Assembly: GCA_913009825.1 (NCBI GenBank) | Contig: CAJVYQ010000056.1 | Span: forward strand, 1 to 35,918 | Length of the DNA: 35,918 bases | Direction of reading: 5' to 3' | DNA from: an uncultured Deferribacteres bacterium | GTDB taxonomy: Bacteria > Zhuqueibacterota > JdFR-76 > DREG01 | Shown here: piece after piece, positions 1 through 7,189 of the stretch | Layout of the letters: each line of letters starts with the position of its first letter | Numbering within the stretch: position 1 is the stretch's first letter | Position numbers and translations under genes: made by a program | The notes under the pieces: generated by a model | Seen by the model: the letters and a program-made list of their open reading frames with translations, nothing else | Database searches by the model: none | What the model was told of the DNA's origin: nothing

Positions 1-7
1 CAATACC

Positions 8-125
8 GTAACACTTTAGTTTTTTGAACAAATCCGCTTCCTTTGCGCTCTCTGCGTCTCTGCGTTTTAAAGCGCCTGTTTTTTTAACGCAGAGACGCGG
101 AGGGCGCAGAGAAATTGAAAAAATC
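8..125 (+). repeat. Palindromic dispersed repeat, family A, copy 1
   Basis: The element begins with AACACTTTAGTTTTTTGAA (10-28) and continues into a long imperfect inverted repeat made of CTCTGCG/CGCAGAG units around a central CCTGTTTTTTT loop, ending near GAAATTGAAAAAAT. Near-full copies occur at 7005-7101 (same orientation) and 24095-24211 (opposite orientation). It encodes nothing and would fold into a long hairpin. No transposase is near it, so it is best called a non-autonomous palindromic repeat. Confidence 0.8.
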
Positions 126-216
126 GTTTGCCTGTTCTACCCGCGAATTACACGAAATCATACGAATAGGACAAAATAGTTAACGATTCTCGTTTTTTAG
201 CGATATTAGCGTGCAA

Positions 217-312
217 CCTGAATAGTTACCAGAATTTATAGATTCCCCGCCTGCGGGCGGGCAAGCCGCTTTCGCGGGAATGATAGAAAAGTGGGGTTTT
301 CGTCCAGCCAAT
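217..312. repeat. Terminal motif CTGAATAGTTACC plus GC-rich palindrome
   Basis: CCTGAATAGTTACC at 217-230 is one copy of a motif seen many times in the intergenic DNA of this window. It is followed by a GC-rich palindrome (CCCGCCTGCGGGCGGG, about 246-261) and by a GGAATGATAGAA segment (277-288) that resembles 24034-24046. This looks like the remains of more than one small repeat upstream of the first gene. The 126-216 stretch also has CGAA-rich repeat remnants and no gene. Confidence 0.5.
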
Positions 313-343
313 AATTACAATAATAAAGAAGATGGAGGTTTAA

Positions 344-1246
344 ATGAATTTTGATGTGGCACGGGTGGGCGGGATTGTTGTTCCGGTCATTACCCCGTTT
401 AAAGAAGATGAGTCCATCGATGAATTGGCTTTGGAAAAAATAGTACAGCGTTTGCTCAATAATCATGTCCATGGTATATTTATCAACAGTACCACCGGCG
501 AGGGTGTTTGTCTGTCTGATGATGAGAAGAAAAGAGTTCTGGAAATTGTTGTGAATTCCGTGCAGAGTAAAATCCCTGTTTATGCAAGCGTCAGTGATGT
601 CGGCAGCAAGAGAGCCATACATAATCTGCAGGAAGTTGAAGCAATGGGTGCAGATATTGCCGTTGCACATCCGCCATATTATTATTTGCCCAATTCTCAG
701 GAAGAGATTTATTTCTATTTCCGGGATCTCGCCGCTGTATCATCCATTCCCATGATGCTGTACAATATCCCGTCCACGACAAAAGCGCCCATTTCTCTGG
801 ATACCGTAAAAAGGTTGTTGGAATTGGATACGATTATTGGTATCAAAGACAGTTCGGTTGATTTTGTATTTCTGCAAAATTTAATCGAATTAAAGAAAAT
901 CAGGCCGGATTTTAAAGTATTGATAGGCAAATCGAATTTATGGACTGCCGGCATTCTGTCCGGAGCAGATGGCGGCCTGGATGGAATTTCCAATTTGATC
1001 CCCGGTCGCTGCGTGGCATTATACAATAACATCCAAAACAGCTCCGATTCTGTTTTTCAGCAGCAGAAGGAAATTAATGAAATCTGGCGTGTGTACGAAT
1101 GCCGTTCTTTCCTGGGCGGCATAAAAGGGGCGATGAGTTTATTGGGATTGTGTAAACCGTTAACCGCCCGGCCAATTTTAAGCGCAACCGGCGCTGAGAT
1201 GAAAAAGATTGAAAATATCCTGCGAAAATGGGATATTTTGAAATGA
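344..1246 (+). CDS. Dihydrodipicolinate synthase / N-acetylneuraminate lyase family aldolase
   Basis: This 300-residue protein is a TIM-barrel class I (Schiff-base) aldolase of the DapA/NanA superfamily, which makes or cleaves 2-keto acids using pyruvate. Visible motifs are the N-terminal PVITPFKEDE (14-23), the STTGE loop (49-53), the conserved tyrosine in YNIPSTT (Tyr140) and the Schiff-base lysine in IGIKDSS (Lys168). Length is normal for the family. The start is set by a GGAGG site about 7 bases before the ATG. Motifs do not separate dihydrodipicolinate synthase from sialic-acid lyase or keto-deoxy-sugar-acid aldolase. The neighbours (Gfo/Idh oxidoreductase, phosphatase, DegT enzyme, symporter) favour a catabolic sugar-acid or amino-sugar role, but that is inference. 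Confidence 0.9.
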   Translation: MNFDVARVGGIVVPVITPFKEDESIDELALEKIVQRLLNNHVHGIFINSTTGEGVCLSDDEKKRVLEIVVNSVQSKIPVYASVSDVGSKRAIHNLQEVEAMGADIAVAHPPYYYLPNSQEEIYFYFRDLAAVSSIPMMLYNIPSTTKAPISLDTVKRLLELDTIIGIKDSSVDFVFLQNLIELKKIRPDFKVLIGKSNLWTAGILSGADGGLDGISNLIPGRCVALYNNIQNSSDSVFQQQKEINEIWRVYECRSFLGGIKGAMSLLGLCKPLTARPILSATGAEMKKIENILRKWDILK

Positions 1247-1259
1247 TAACTATTTGGTA

Positions 1260-1370
1260 TCTGTCCGAAAACTCGAGGAATCTGTATGTTACAATAACTT
1301 AAAGGGTTAAACAGATTTCTCTCCGCTTTTTGGCGGATCGAAATGACAAAAAAAGGTGTTTTCGGACAGA
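1260..1370. repeat. MITE-like element with 13-bp terminal inverted repeats
   Basis: TCTGTCCGAAAAC at 1260-1272 is perfectly inverted at 1358-1370, giving a 111-bp non-coding element starting 13 bases after the lyase stop codon. The same arm recurs as TCTGTCCGAAAAGT near 24644 and, diverged, around 24921-24990. The interior contains a CTCCGC/GGCGGA hairpin. It could also act as a transcription end structure, but no U-run follows it. Confidence 0.6.
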
Positions 1371-1454
1371 CACTATTTAATTCTGCACTCATTAACAAAG
1401 CAATTTGGTATTTGAATTTTTCTTAACTTCTTGTATATTTATTTTATATTCCTG

Positions 1455-1587
1455 AATTGAGCGATTCTAATGTCATTCCGCCCGCCCGGCCGCAGCGCGG
1501 GCCTGCCCGGCGAACCGCCCGCCTGTGCGGACAGGCAGAATGACAAAACTCTGTGGCCGGTTGTTTCAAGCTAAGAATCGCTCAATT
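1455..1587. repeat. Nested inverted-repeat element with GC-rich core
   Basis: AATTGAGCGATTCT (1455-1468) is perfectly inverted at 1574-1587. Inside it is a second inverted pair, TGTCATTCYGCC, and a GC-rich core of CCCGCC / GGACAGGCAG words that recur elsewhere in the window (246-270, 24310-24330, 25030-25055, 26930-26965). This looks like a small element that inserted into, or grew from, an older palindrome. The rest of the 1247-1804 gap holds no gene; 1689-1733 is the AACTTTcAACTTTtAA simple repeat. Confidence 0.55.
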
Positions 1588-1688
1588 TAGTACCTTGATT
1601 CTGAATTGCTTGTTTTTTTTGGCAGGAATTGTAAATTTTCCCTTTTTGCTAAGAAACCGTTGTCATCAGTCATTGGTCATTGAAAAAA

Positions 1689-1733
1689 GTGCAGTTTAAC
1701 TTTCAACTTTCAACTTTTAACTTTTAACTTCTG
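1689..1733. repeat. Short-period tandem repeat (CAACTTT/TAACTTT)
   Basis: About five to six tandem 7-8-bp units of the form YAACTTT. The reverse complement resembles the AAGTTTGAAGT and AAAGTGAGCT arrays at 30811-30881 and 26259-26362. It is low-complexity DNA upstream of the rubrerythrin gene, and no function is apparent. Confidence 0.6.
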
Positions 1734-1804
1734 GTTTATCCAGGACAGGATATTATAAATTGTTGTGAACCGTATTCATTCATCTTAACGAAAGGGAAAC
1801 GAAA

Positions 1805-2308
1805 ATGAAAAAAATGACGGAAAAATCGCTTAACGAGGCATTCGCCGGTGAATCGATGGCGCACATGAAATATCTGGCTTTCAGCGACATTGCCGAAAAA
1901 GAAGGTTTTACTAAAATAGCCAAACTTTTTAAAGCCATTGCGTATGCCGAACAGGTTCACGCCATTAATCATGCGAAGAATCTCGGCATGATCAAAAAAA
2001 CGGCGGAAAATTTACAGGCCGGAATCGATGGCGAGAATTTTGAAATTACCGAAATGTATCCGGCTTATGATGCAATTGCCAGACTCCAGGAGGAGAAAGC
2101 CGCGCAACGGTCTTTTCATTATGCAGTGGAGGCGGAAAAAATTCATGAAGAACTGTACGGCCTGGCGCTGAAACAGGTTTCTCAGGGAAAAGATATGGCT
2201 ATCGAAACTGTTTATATCTGTCCCGTTTGCGGTTATACCCACATCGGTGAACCGACGGAAAAGTGTCCGGTTTGCGGTATGCCGCCTGGAAAATTCAAAA
2301 GATTTTAA
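1805..2308 (+). CDS. rbr: Rubrerythrin
   Basis: This 167-residue non-haem di-iron peroxidase detoxifies hydrogen peroxide in the cytoplasm of anaerobes and microaerophiles, taking electrons from rubredoxin or NAD(P)H-linked partners. The N-terminal four-helix ferritin-like domain (about 1-130) carries the iron-ligand pattern: Glu16, EQVH (Glu49, His52), the GENFEITEMYP segment (78-86) and EKIH (Glu111, His114). The C-terminal rubredoxin-like domain has two CPxCG-type knuckles, Cys139/Cys142 and Cys154/Cys157, for one Fe(SCys)4 centre. The length is slightly short but complete. The site AAAGGGAAACGAAA precedes the ATG. It stands alone between repeat-rich gaps and suggests an organism that meets oxidative stress in an anoxic habitat. 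Confidence 0.96.
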   Translation: MKKMTEKSLNEAFAGESMAHMKYLAFSDIAEKEGFTKIAKLFKAIAYAEQVHAINHAKNLGMIKKTAENLQAGIDGENFEITEMYPAYDAIARLQEEKAAQRSFHYAVEAEKIHEELYGLALKQVSQGKDMAIETVYICPVCGYTHIGEPTEKCPVCGMPPGKFKRF

Positions 2309-2383
2309 GGAACTACATCTTTTTATTTCACAAATTTGTCAGATTAGGGCATTAAATCAGGAAAATCCCGGATAATAAAAAAA

Positions 2384-3715
2384 ATGAAAAGACTCAAACT
2401 TGCCGCCATCGGTTGTGGCGCCAGAGCGCAGACCTACCTGTCGCTGGCCGCGCAGATGCCGCAGAAATATGAAATTGTCGCGGCGGCAGACCCTGTGCCG
2501 GAACGCGTGGAAAAGATAAAAGCGCTTGCCGATAATCCCGATTTCCGCGGTTACAGCAGCGCAGCAGCGATTCTTGCCGGGGATAAACTGGCCGATGTGA
2601 TGATTATTGCCACGCAGGATCGGTTTCATTTTGAACCGTGCAAGCTGGCCATGGAAAAGGGGTATGATATTCTGTTGGAAAAACCGATCTCTCCCGATTT
2701 GTCGGAAGTGCATCAACTACAAAAAATTACCCGCCAATTGCAGCGCAGGGTGGTAGTGTGCCATGTACTTCGCTACACCGAATTCTATGGGAAAGTAAAA
2801 GAGATTATCGATTCCGGTGTACTGGGGAATATAATCACGCTCAATGCCAGCGAAGGTGTCTTGCCCTGGCATCAGGCTCATTCGTACGTCCGCGGTCATT
2901 GGGCGAATGTGGAAAAAGGTTCTCCCATGATTGTCGCAAAAAGCAGTCATGATATGGATATCATTCACTGGTTAATAGGGGAACGATGTACTGCTATTTC
3001 CAGTTTCGGTGCGCTTACCTATTTTACGCCGGAGAACGCACCGGCGGGAGCGCCGGAACGGTGCACGGACGGTTGTCCCATCGGCGATCATTGCATGTAC
3101 AATGCAAAACTTTACGCCGGCGTTCATCGCCATGAATGGCTTTCCCTGATTTATGACCGCGCCCGGGCAGCTTCCGATGAGGAGGTTTATCAATGGCTCA
3201 AAACCGGTCCGTGGGGGCGTTGTGTTTATCGCTGCGACAATACGGCAGTGGATCATCAGGTAGTATCCATGCAGTTCAAAGGAAATATCACCGCCACGTT
3301 CACCATGACGGCCTTCGAACATGAACGGCATCTGGACATATTCGGCACCGAAGGGATTTTGAAAAGCGGCAAGTTTTATAAAGATCAGACCGGTGCGGAT
3401 ATTATCGTCACCCGCCATGATTCCGGTGAAGTCACACGCTATCGATTGGATTCCTCTGATGATCTGAACGACGGTCATTATGGCGGCGACAAAGGGTTGA
3501 TGACGGCATTGTATGATGAAATGAATAAAACGGATACCGGAGAGATGCACACTTCTCTTTCCTCTTCCGTACACGGTCATGAAATGGCATTTGCTGCGGA
3601 AAAGGCGCGGCTTGAAAACAGGGTTGTCCAACTACAACAGATGAAACGATCGCCATCGTCGATGAGAATAATAAAATTGTCGGAGCGGAACCGCGCGCCA
3701 AAATGCGAATATTAA
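2384..3715 (+). CDS. Gfo/Idh/MocA family NAD(P)-dependent oxidoreductase
   Basis: This 443-residue protein has an N-terminal Rossmann fold (AAIGCGARAQ, 7-16) and the family signature EKPIS (Glu99-Lys100-Pro101), followed by the alpha/beta substrate domain with HDMDIIHWLIG. Members oxidise or reduce cyclic sugars, inositols and amino-sugar derivatives with NAD(P). A cysteine cluster (Cys227, Cys231, Cys237 in CTDGCPIGDHCMY) is seen in a subset of this family and may bind metal. The last 25 or so residues (after about 418) are low-complexity and basic. They overlap, in another frame, the start of a degenerate Nudix gene, so the natural C-terminus was probably lost and replaced by read-through. 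The Shine-Dalgarno is weak. Substrate is not predictable. Confidence 0.9.
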   Translation: MKRLKLAAIGCGARAQTYLSLAAQMPQKYEIVAAADPVPERVEKIKALADNPDFRGYSSAAAILAGDKLADVMIIATQDRFHFEPCKLAMEKGYDILLEKPISPDLSEVHQLQKITRQLQRRVVVCHVLRYTEFYGKVKEIIDSGVLGNIITLNASEGVLPWHQAHSYVRGHWANVEKGSPMIVAKSSHDMDIIHWLIGERCTAISSFGALTYFTPENAPAGAPERCTDGCPIGDHCMYNAKLYAGVHRHEWLSLIYDRARAASDEEVYQWLKTGPWGRCVYRCDNTAVDHQVVSMQFKGNITATFTMTAFEHERHLDIFGTEGILKSGKFYKDQTGADIIVTRHDSGEVTRYRLDSSDDLNDGHYGGDKGLMTALYDEMNKTDTGEMHTSLSSSVHGHEMAFAAEKARLENRVVQLQQMKRSPSSMRIIKLSERNRAPKCEY

Positions 3716-3813
3716 GTTTGAAACACCGGGCAACTTACATTCCGGTGTTCAATTCCGCCGGCCGACTGTTTGTGCAAAAACGTACGCAAACCAAGGATGT
3801 TTATCCCGGTTAA
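3640..3813 (+). pseudogene. Nudix hydrolase N-terminal remnant
   Basis: In a different frame from the oxidoreductase end, codons from 3640 read DETIAIVDENNKIVGAEPRA, then KMRILSLKHRATYIPVF, then a segment ending QKRTQTKDVYPG before a TAA at 3811-3813. This matches the opening of the YfcD/IDI-like Nudix family (VD..N..IG...R...R....HRAT.I.V.....LVQ.RT..KD..PG). The stop falls exactly where a tyrosine is expected (PG-Y-YDG). The Nudix box (GX5EX7REUXEEXGU) does not follow. No start codon remains and the gene is clearly broken, probably by a deletion that joined it to the oxidoreductase gene. Confidence 0.7.
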
Positions 3814-3842
3814 TACGATGGGGAAAGGATACCAAAAAGGTG

Positions 3843-3971
3843 ATGCCCTGGACGGTTAAACCTGAATTGGTGTTGTGTGGCGGCAGCGATGCGCCGGATA
3901 GACAACTTGGTTTTAAAGATTTGTGCAAAAAATCAAAACTTGTTATGTGTCAAAAACATTGGGAAAAATAG
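3843..3971 (+). CDS. Short 42-residue ORF, possible gene fragment
   Basis: An open frame begins ATG CCC TGG ACG (MPWTVKPELVLCGGSDAPDR, then about 22 more residues) and ends at TAG. It has a coding-like composition compared with the surrounding repeats, but no recognisable family and no clear ribosome site beyond CAAAAAGG. It lies between the Nudix remnant and a palindromic repeat, so it is more likely a leftover of a deleted gene than an intact small protein. Function unknown. Confidence 0.25.
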   Translation: MPWTVKPELVLCGGSDAPDRQLGFKDLCKKSKLVMCQKHWEK

Positions 3972-4011
3972 ATGAATCGCACGGTTTAGATTGTAAAAAA
4001 GTTCATGGAGT

Positions 4012-4173
4012 TAATCGTAACCGATCACAGAAACACTCGCCTGAAGCTGAAGCAACAGGCTTAAATATAGAAGCACCCTGAAGGGCGCTTTGGCGTCCTT
4101 CCACTTTTGAGCCTGAGGATTTATCCTCAGGCGGTATTGCGAACATCCCTGTGATTGGTTACAGTTAATCGGT
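4012..4173. repeat. Hairpin-array repeat with imperfect terminal inverted repeats
   Basis: The outer arms TAATCGTAACCGATCACAG and the inverted TGTGATTGGTTACAGTTAA (15 or so of 19 matching) enclose an array of small hairpins: AAGGGCGCTTTGGCGTCCTT (4080-4100) and AGCCTGAGG-ATTTAT-CCTCAGGC (4110-4133). The same design recurs at 24751-24911 and, more diverged, at 30895-31015. It sits directly upstream of the dipeptidase gene. It has no coding potential. Confidence 0.6.
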
Positions 4174-4194
4174 TCAAGAGGAAAGGAGAAAAAC

Positions 4195-5670
4195 ATGAAA
4201 AAGTATCTTGTTGTTGTATCACTGGGAGTTGCATTATTCCTTTCGGCATTTGTAAGTGAAGGAAAAAGCTGTACTAATTTTATCGTTACCAAAGGCGCTT
4301 CACAAAACGGATCGGTTATGATTTGTTATTTATGTGATGCACCTTTTCCATCCCGGCTGCATTACATTCCCGCAGCCGACCACGAGGCCGGCTCTTTTGT
4401 CGACATTCTATATACCAGAACCACAGTAAAAATAAAACAAGTGCCGCATACTTATGCGGTGATTGCTTCCAATGGGATCGGCCATATCAATGAGCATCAG
4501 GTTGCCATCGGTGAAACGACCTTCGGCGGCCGCAGAGGACTGGGGAATAAGGATGGTTTGCATTATTCCGATTTGATGACTATTGCTCTGCAGCGTGCGA
4601 AAACTGCCCGGGAAGCGATACGGGTGATAGCAGACTTGATGGCGGAATATGGATATAAGGAATCAGGCGAATCGTTGTCAATAGGAGATACGGAGGAAGC
4701 CTGGATAATGGAATTGATCGGGAAAGGGAAGGACCGGAAAGGTGCTGTTTGGGTGGCGGTGAGAATACCGGACGGCCAGGTTTCCTGTCATGCCAACCAG
4801 TCCCGGATTCGCGAGTTTCCTCTGCATGATCCGGAGAATTGCCTGTATGCGAAAGATGTTATTTCCTTTGCGATCGAAAAAGGATTCTATGATCCCAAAT
4901 CCGGGAATCAGTTCCGTTTCAGCGATGCATACAATCCGGCCAATGATCGGATCAAAAAAGGTTGTGCCATGCGGGTGTGGAGTCTGCTGCGCCGCTCTGC
5001 TCCATCTCTGCACCTTTCTTCAGATTATGCCCGCGGTGTCGCTAACGCCAGGCGCTATCCTCTCGGTGTGACGCCGGATCATAAACTGTCGACTGCCGAT
5101 GTGTTTTCTCTGCTGCGTGATCATTATGAAGGAACCGCGTTTGATATGACAAAAGGTGATTACGCCGGCGCTTTTGGCAGTCCCTACCAAAAACGGACGG
5201 AACGTTCCATTTCCATCCGGGGAACGGTATTTTCCATCGTTACGCAATCGAGGGCATCTTTACCCGATCCGATTGGCGGTGTGCTATGGTATTCGCCCGA
5301 TGATACCTATTTTTCCTGTTACACGCCGTTCTACTGCGGTATCCATGCGGTGCCGGAAGCTTATGCCGTTTGCGACCGAAAAAAATTTTCATGGGATTCT
5401 GCGTGGTGGACGTTCAATTTTGTCGATAATTATGCTAATTTGAAATATGCTAAAATGAAAAAGGATATTCAAGCCGTGCAAAAATCCATGGAAAGTAATT
5501 ATCTGACTCTGCAACCCGTCATCGAAAAAACGGCTGTCGATTTTTATGAGACAGATCCCAAATTAATGATGCAATACTTGACCAATTATTCCGTTTCCGG
5601 GGCAGAGCAGGTATTAAAACGCTGGCATCGATTAGCGGATAAATTGATTGTGAAATATAATGATCGATAA
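4195..5670 (+). CDS. C69-family dipeptidase (PepD-like Ntn-hydrolase), secreted
   Basis: This 491-residue protein of the C69 (U34) dipeptidase family hydrolyses dipeptides after self-processing to expose an N-terminal cysteine. Residues 1-25 form a hydrophobic signal/propeptide (KKYLVVVSLGVALFLSAF). Cys26 in SCTNFIVTKGAS is the expected nucleophile. The GESLSIGDTEEAWIMELIG segment (about 159-177) is the family's conserved GES.xIaD..EAW pattern. Length is in the usual 450-550 range. A good AGGAAAGGAG site precedes the ATG. The probable location is the periplasm or the outside. It is the first of three Ntn-type hydrolases in the window, consistent with peptide scavenging or amide-bond hydrolysis. 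Confidence 0.9.
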   Translation: MKKYLVVVSLGVALFLSAFVSEGKSCTNFIVTKGASQNGSVMICYLCDAPFPSRLHYIPAADHEAGSFVDILYTRTTVKIKQVPHTYAVIASNGIGHINEHQVAIGETTFGGRRGLGNKDGLHYSDLMTIALQRAKTAREAIRVIADLMAEYGYKESGESLSIGDTEEAWIMELIGKGKDRKGAVWVAVRIPDGQVSCHANQSRIREFPLHDPENCLYAKDVISFAIEKGFYDPKSGNQFRFSDAYNPANDRIKKGCAMRVWSLLRRSAPSLHLSSDYARGVANARRYPLGVTPDHKLSTADVFSLLRDHYEGTAFDMTKGDYAGAFGSPYQKRTERSISIRGTVFSIVTQSRASLPDPIGGVLWYSPDDTYFSCYTPFYCGIHAVPEAYAVCDRKKFSWDSAWWTFNFVDNYANLKYAKMKKDIQAVQKSMESNYLTLQPVIEKTAVDFYETDPKLMMQYLTNYSVSGAEQVLKRWHRLADKLIVKYNDR

Positions 5671-6040
5671 GGAATTTGAGTCATTTTAGACTATCCCGGT
5701 AAAAACAGATTTCTGCAGTAGGGTGGGAAAACGTACCGAATCACAGGATAAGCAAACCGTTGCTTTAACCCAAAAAATGAGACGCCGCAGAATGGCTGTT
5801 TGTCAATTGATAAGTTATCCCCCGGCAAAATGTTACATTTATTATTTTGACTTTCATTTTTTCCCTTGGTATTTTACCAACCGGTTCCTTGTTTTTATTG
5901 TTGTAAATACAACAAACCTTCCCGCAGGTCATTTTGAATTGATTAATTTGAGCTTGAATAGTTGAATTTTTTATCAGGAAAAATCTGTGGGAAGGTCTAA
6001 ATCAACAAACACATTCACATTGACGGAATAAGGTATTGAC
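5671..6040. other. Intergenic gap without a recognised feature
   Basis: This stretch is mildly AT-rich. A plus-strand open frame at 5723-5965 exists, but its translation shows no domain and no coding-like pattern, and no ribosome site precedes it. I see no strong terminator after the dipeptidase and none of the dispersed palindromes found in other gaps. Confidence 0.5.
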
Positions 6041-6862
6041 ATGATTCAGATTAGAGGCGGACTGACCGAACCGGAAGTGCGTGAAAAATTACAGTGTGTG
6101 ACAGCGTTTGTCATTGATCAGGATGGCACAACCTATTTGGAGCAGAAAGTGTTTCCGTGGACGATCCCGTTTTTGAATGGTCTGAAAGCCCGCGGCAGAA
6201 AATATCTGTTTTTAAGCAACAACTCCTCCAAAAGTTTGAAGGAACATCTTGAAAAGCTGATCTCAATCGGGATTGATGTTATTCCCGAACAGATACTAAG
6301 TTCCACGGACGCTACGCTGGAATACTTAAAATCGCTCAATTATTCCGATGAAATATTTCTGATGGCAACTCCCCCGGTGGAGCAGGATTTTGAAAAAGCG
6401 GGCTTCAATATTCGGTCGGATCATCCACGATATGTGGTTTTAGCATACGACCTGACGTTGACATTTGATAAATTGGATCGGGCCTGCCGCTTCGTTCGCA
6501 AGGGTGTTCCTTTCATTGCCACTCATGAGGATGCCAATTGGCTGATCGGTCCCAATGATTTTCGCCCGGACGTGGGCTCCCTTGCCGCTGCCATTACCGC
6601 ATCGACCAAAGTGGCACCAAAATTTATCGGCAAGCCCAATACGGAAATGGTCAATGCGTTTCTGAAAAGATTAAATGTCTGTAAAGATGAAGTTGCACTC
6701 ATTGGCGACAAGTTAAATACGGATATTCGCATGGGACAGGATCATGGAATTTTTTCCTTTCTGGTATTGAGCGGTCAAACGAGTGCGGAAGAGATTCCTG
6801 ATTCGCCCTGGCAACCGGATGTACTTGTCGGGAAAACAATTGATATTTTGGATTTTTTATAA
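6041..6862 (+). CDS. HAD-superfamily subclass IIA phosphatase (NagD-like)
   Basis: This 273-residue cytoplasmic phosphatase belongs to the NagD / p-nitrophenylphosphatase / phosphoglycolate phosphatase group. Motif I is VIDQDGT, with the nucleophile and acid/base aspartates at Asp26 and Asp28. Motif II is FLSNNSS (57-63), motif III the lysine in IGKPNTEM (Lys198), and motif IV GDKLNTDI (Asp223, Asp228). The long C2-type cap lies between motifs II and III, as expected for subclass IIA. The family dephosphorylates nucleotides, sugar phosphates or PLP, and the exact substrate cannot be read from sequence. A class II aldolase stub follows, so these may once have been a sugar-phosphate operon (inference). 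Confidence 0.9.
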   Translation: MIQIRGGLTEPEVREKLQCVTAFVIDQDGTTYLEQKVFPWTIPFLNGLKARGRKYLFLSNNSSKSLKEHLEKLISIGIDVIPEQILSSTDATLEYLKSLNYSDEIFLMATPPVEQDFEKAGFNIRSDHPRYVVLAYDLTLTFDKLDRACRFVRKGVPFIATHEDANWLIGPNDFRPDVGSLAAAITASTKVAPKFIGKPNTEMVNAFLKRLNVCKDEVALIGDKLNTDIRMGQDHGIFSFLVLSGQTSAEEIPDSPWQPDVLVGKTIDILDFL

Positions 6863-6951
6863 AAGTTCAATCTGGTTTGTTTAACCGGAAATTCGGTTTC
6901 CGGCCGGCCGGTCAAAAAAAAGACAACGTTTTATAAACAAGGAGACCGCTT

Positions 6952-6999
6952 ATGTCATTAGTACCTATGGCTGATCTGTTACAGAGAGCAAAGGCCTGA
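6952..6999 (+). pseudogene. N-terminal stub of a class II (fructose/tagatose-bisphosphate-type) aldolase
   Basis: AAGGAG (6939-6944) precedes an ATG by 7 bases, and 15 codons read MSLVPMADLLQRAKA before TGA. This strongly resembles the conserved start of class II aldolases (M.LV.mkelLekAk.ggYAV..FN). The rest of the gene is missing: four bases after the stop a family A palindromic repeat begins (from about 7005). The well-formed ribosome site shows this was a real gene start. The assignment rests on only 15 residues. Confidence 0.55.
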
Positions 7000-7004
7000 A
7001 AATA

Positions 7005-7101
7005 TGCAACAATTTAGTTTTTACTGAAATCTGTGTTCATTGCACTCTCTGCGTTTTGGAACGCCTGTTTTTTAACGCAGAGGCGCAGAGGACGCAGAAA
7101 A
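7005..7101 (+). repeat. Palindromic dispersed repeat, family A, copy 2
   Basis: It opens with CAACAATTTAGTTTTTACTGAA (7007-7028, in two pieces AACAATTTAG and TTTTTACTGAA) and continues into CACTCTCTGCG, the CGCCTGTTTTTT loop and AACGCAGAGGCGCAGAGGACGCAGA. It aligns with 8-125 and with the reverse complement of 24095-24211. It separates an aldolase stub from a headless sorting-domain remnant, so it lies at a deletion or insertion junction. Confidence 0.75.
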
Positions 7102-7189
7102 ATGGATGTTGCCGGCTCACAGGAAGGCAACAGTACGGCTGCCGGCCTGGTTATTGGTGCCGGCTCCATTAGTGCTGCAGCTATTTGAT

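Noticed and set aside
1260-1370. Terminator for the lyase gene
   Set aside because: The arms pair over about 85 bases of loop and no U-run follows; a repeat element is the better explanation.
2972-3631. Minus-strand open frame of 219 codons inside the oxidoreductase gene
   Set aside because: Antisense shadow with no recognisable domain.
5723-5965. Possible 80-codon gene after the dipeptidase
   Set aside because: No ribosome site, no domain, unlike neighbouring coding composition.
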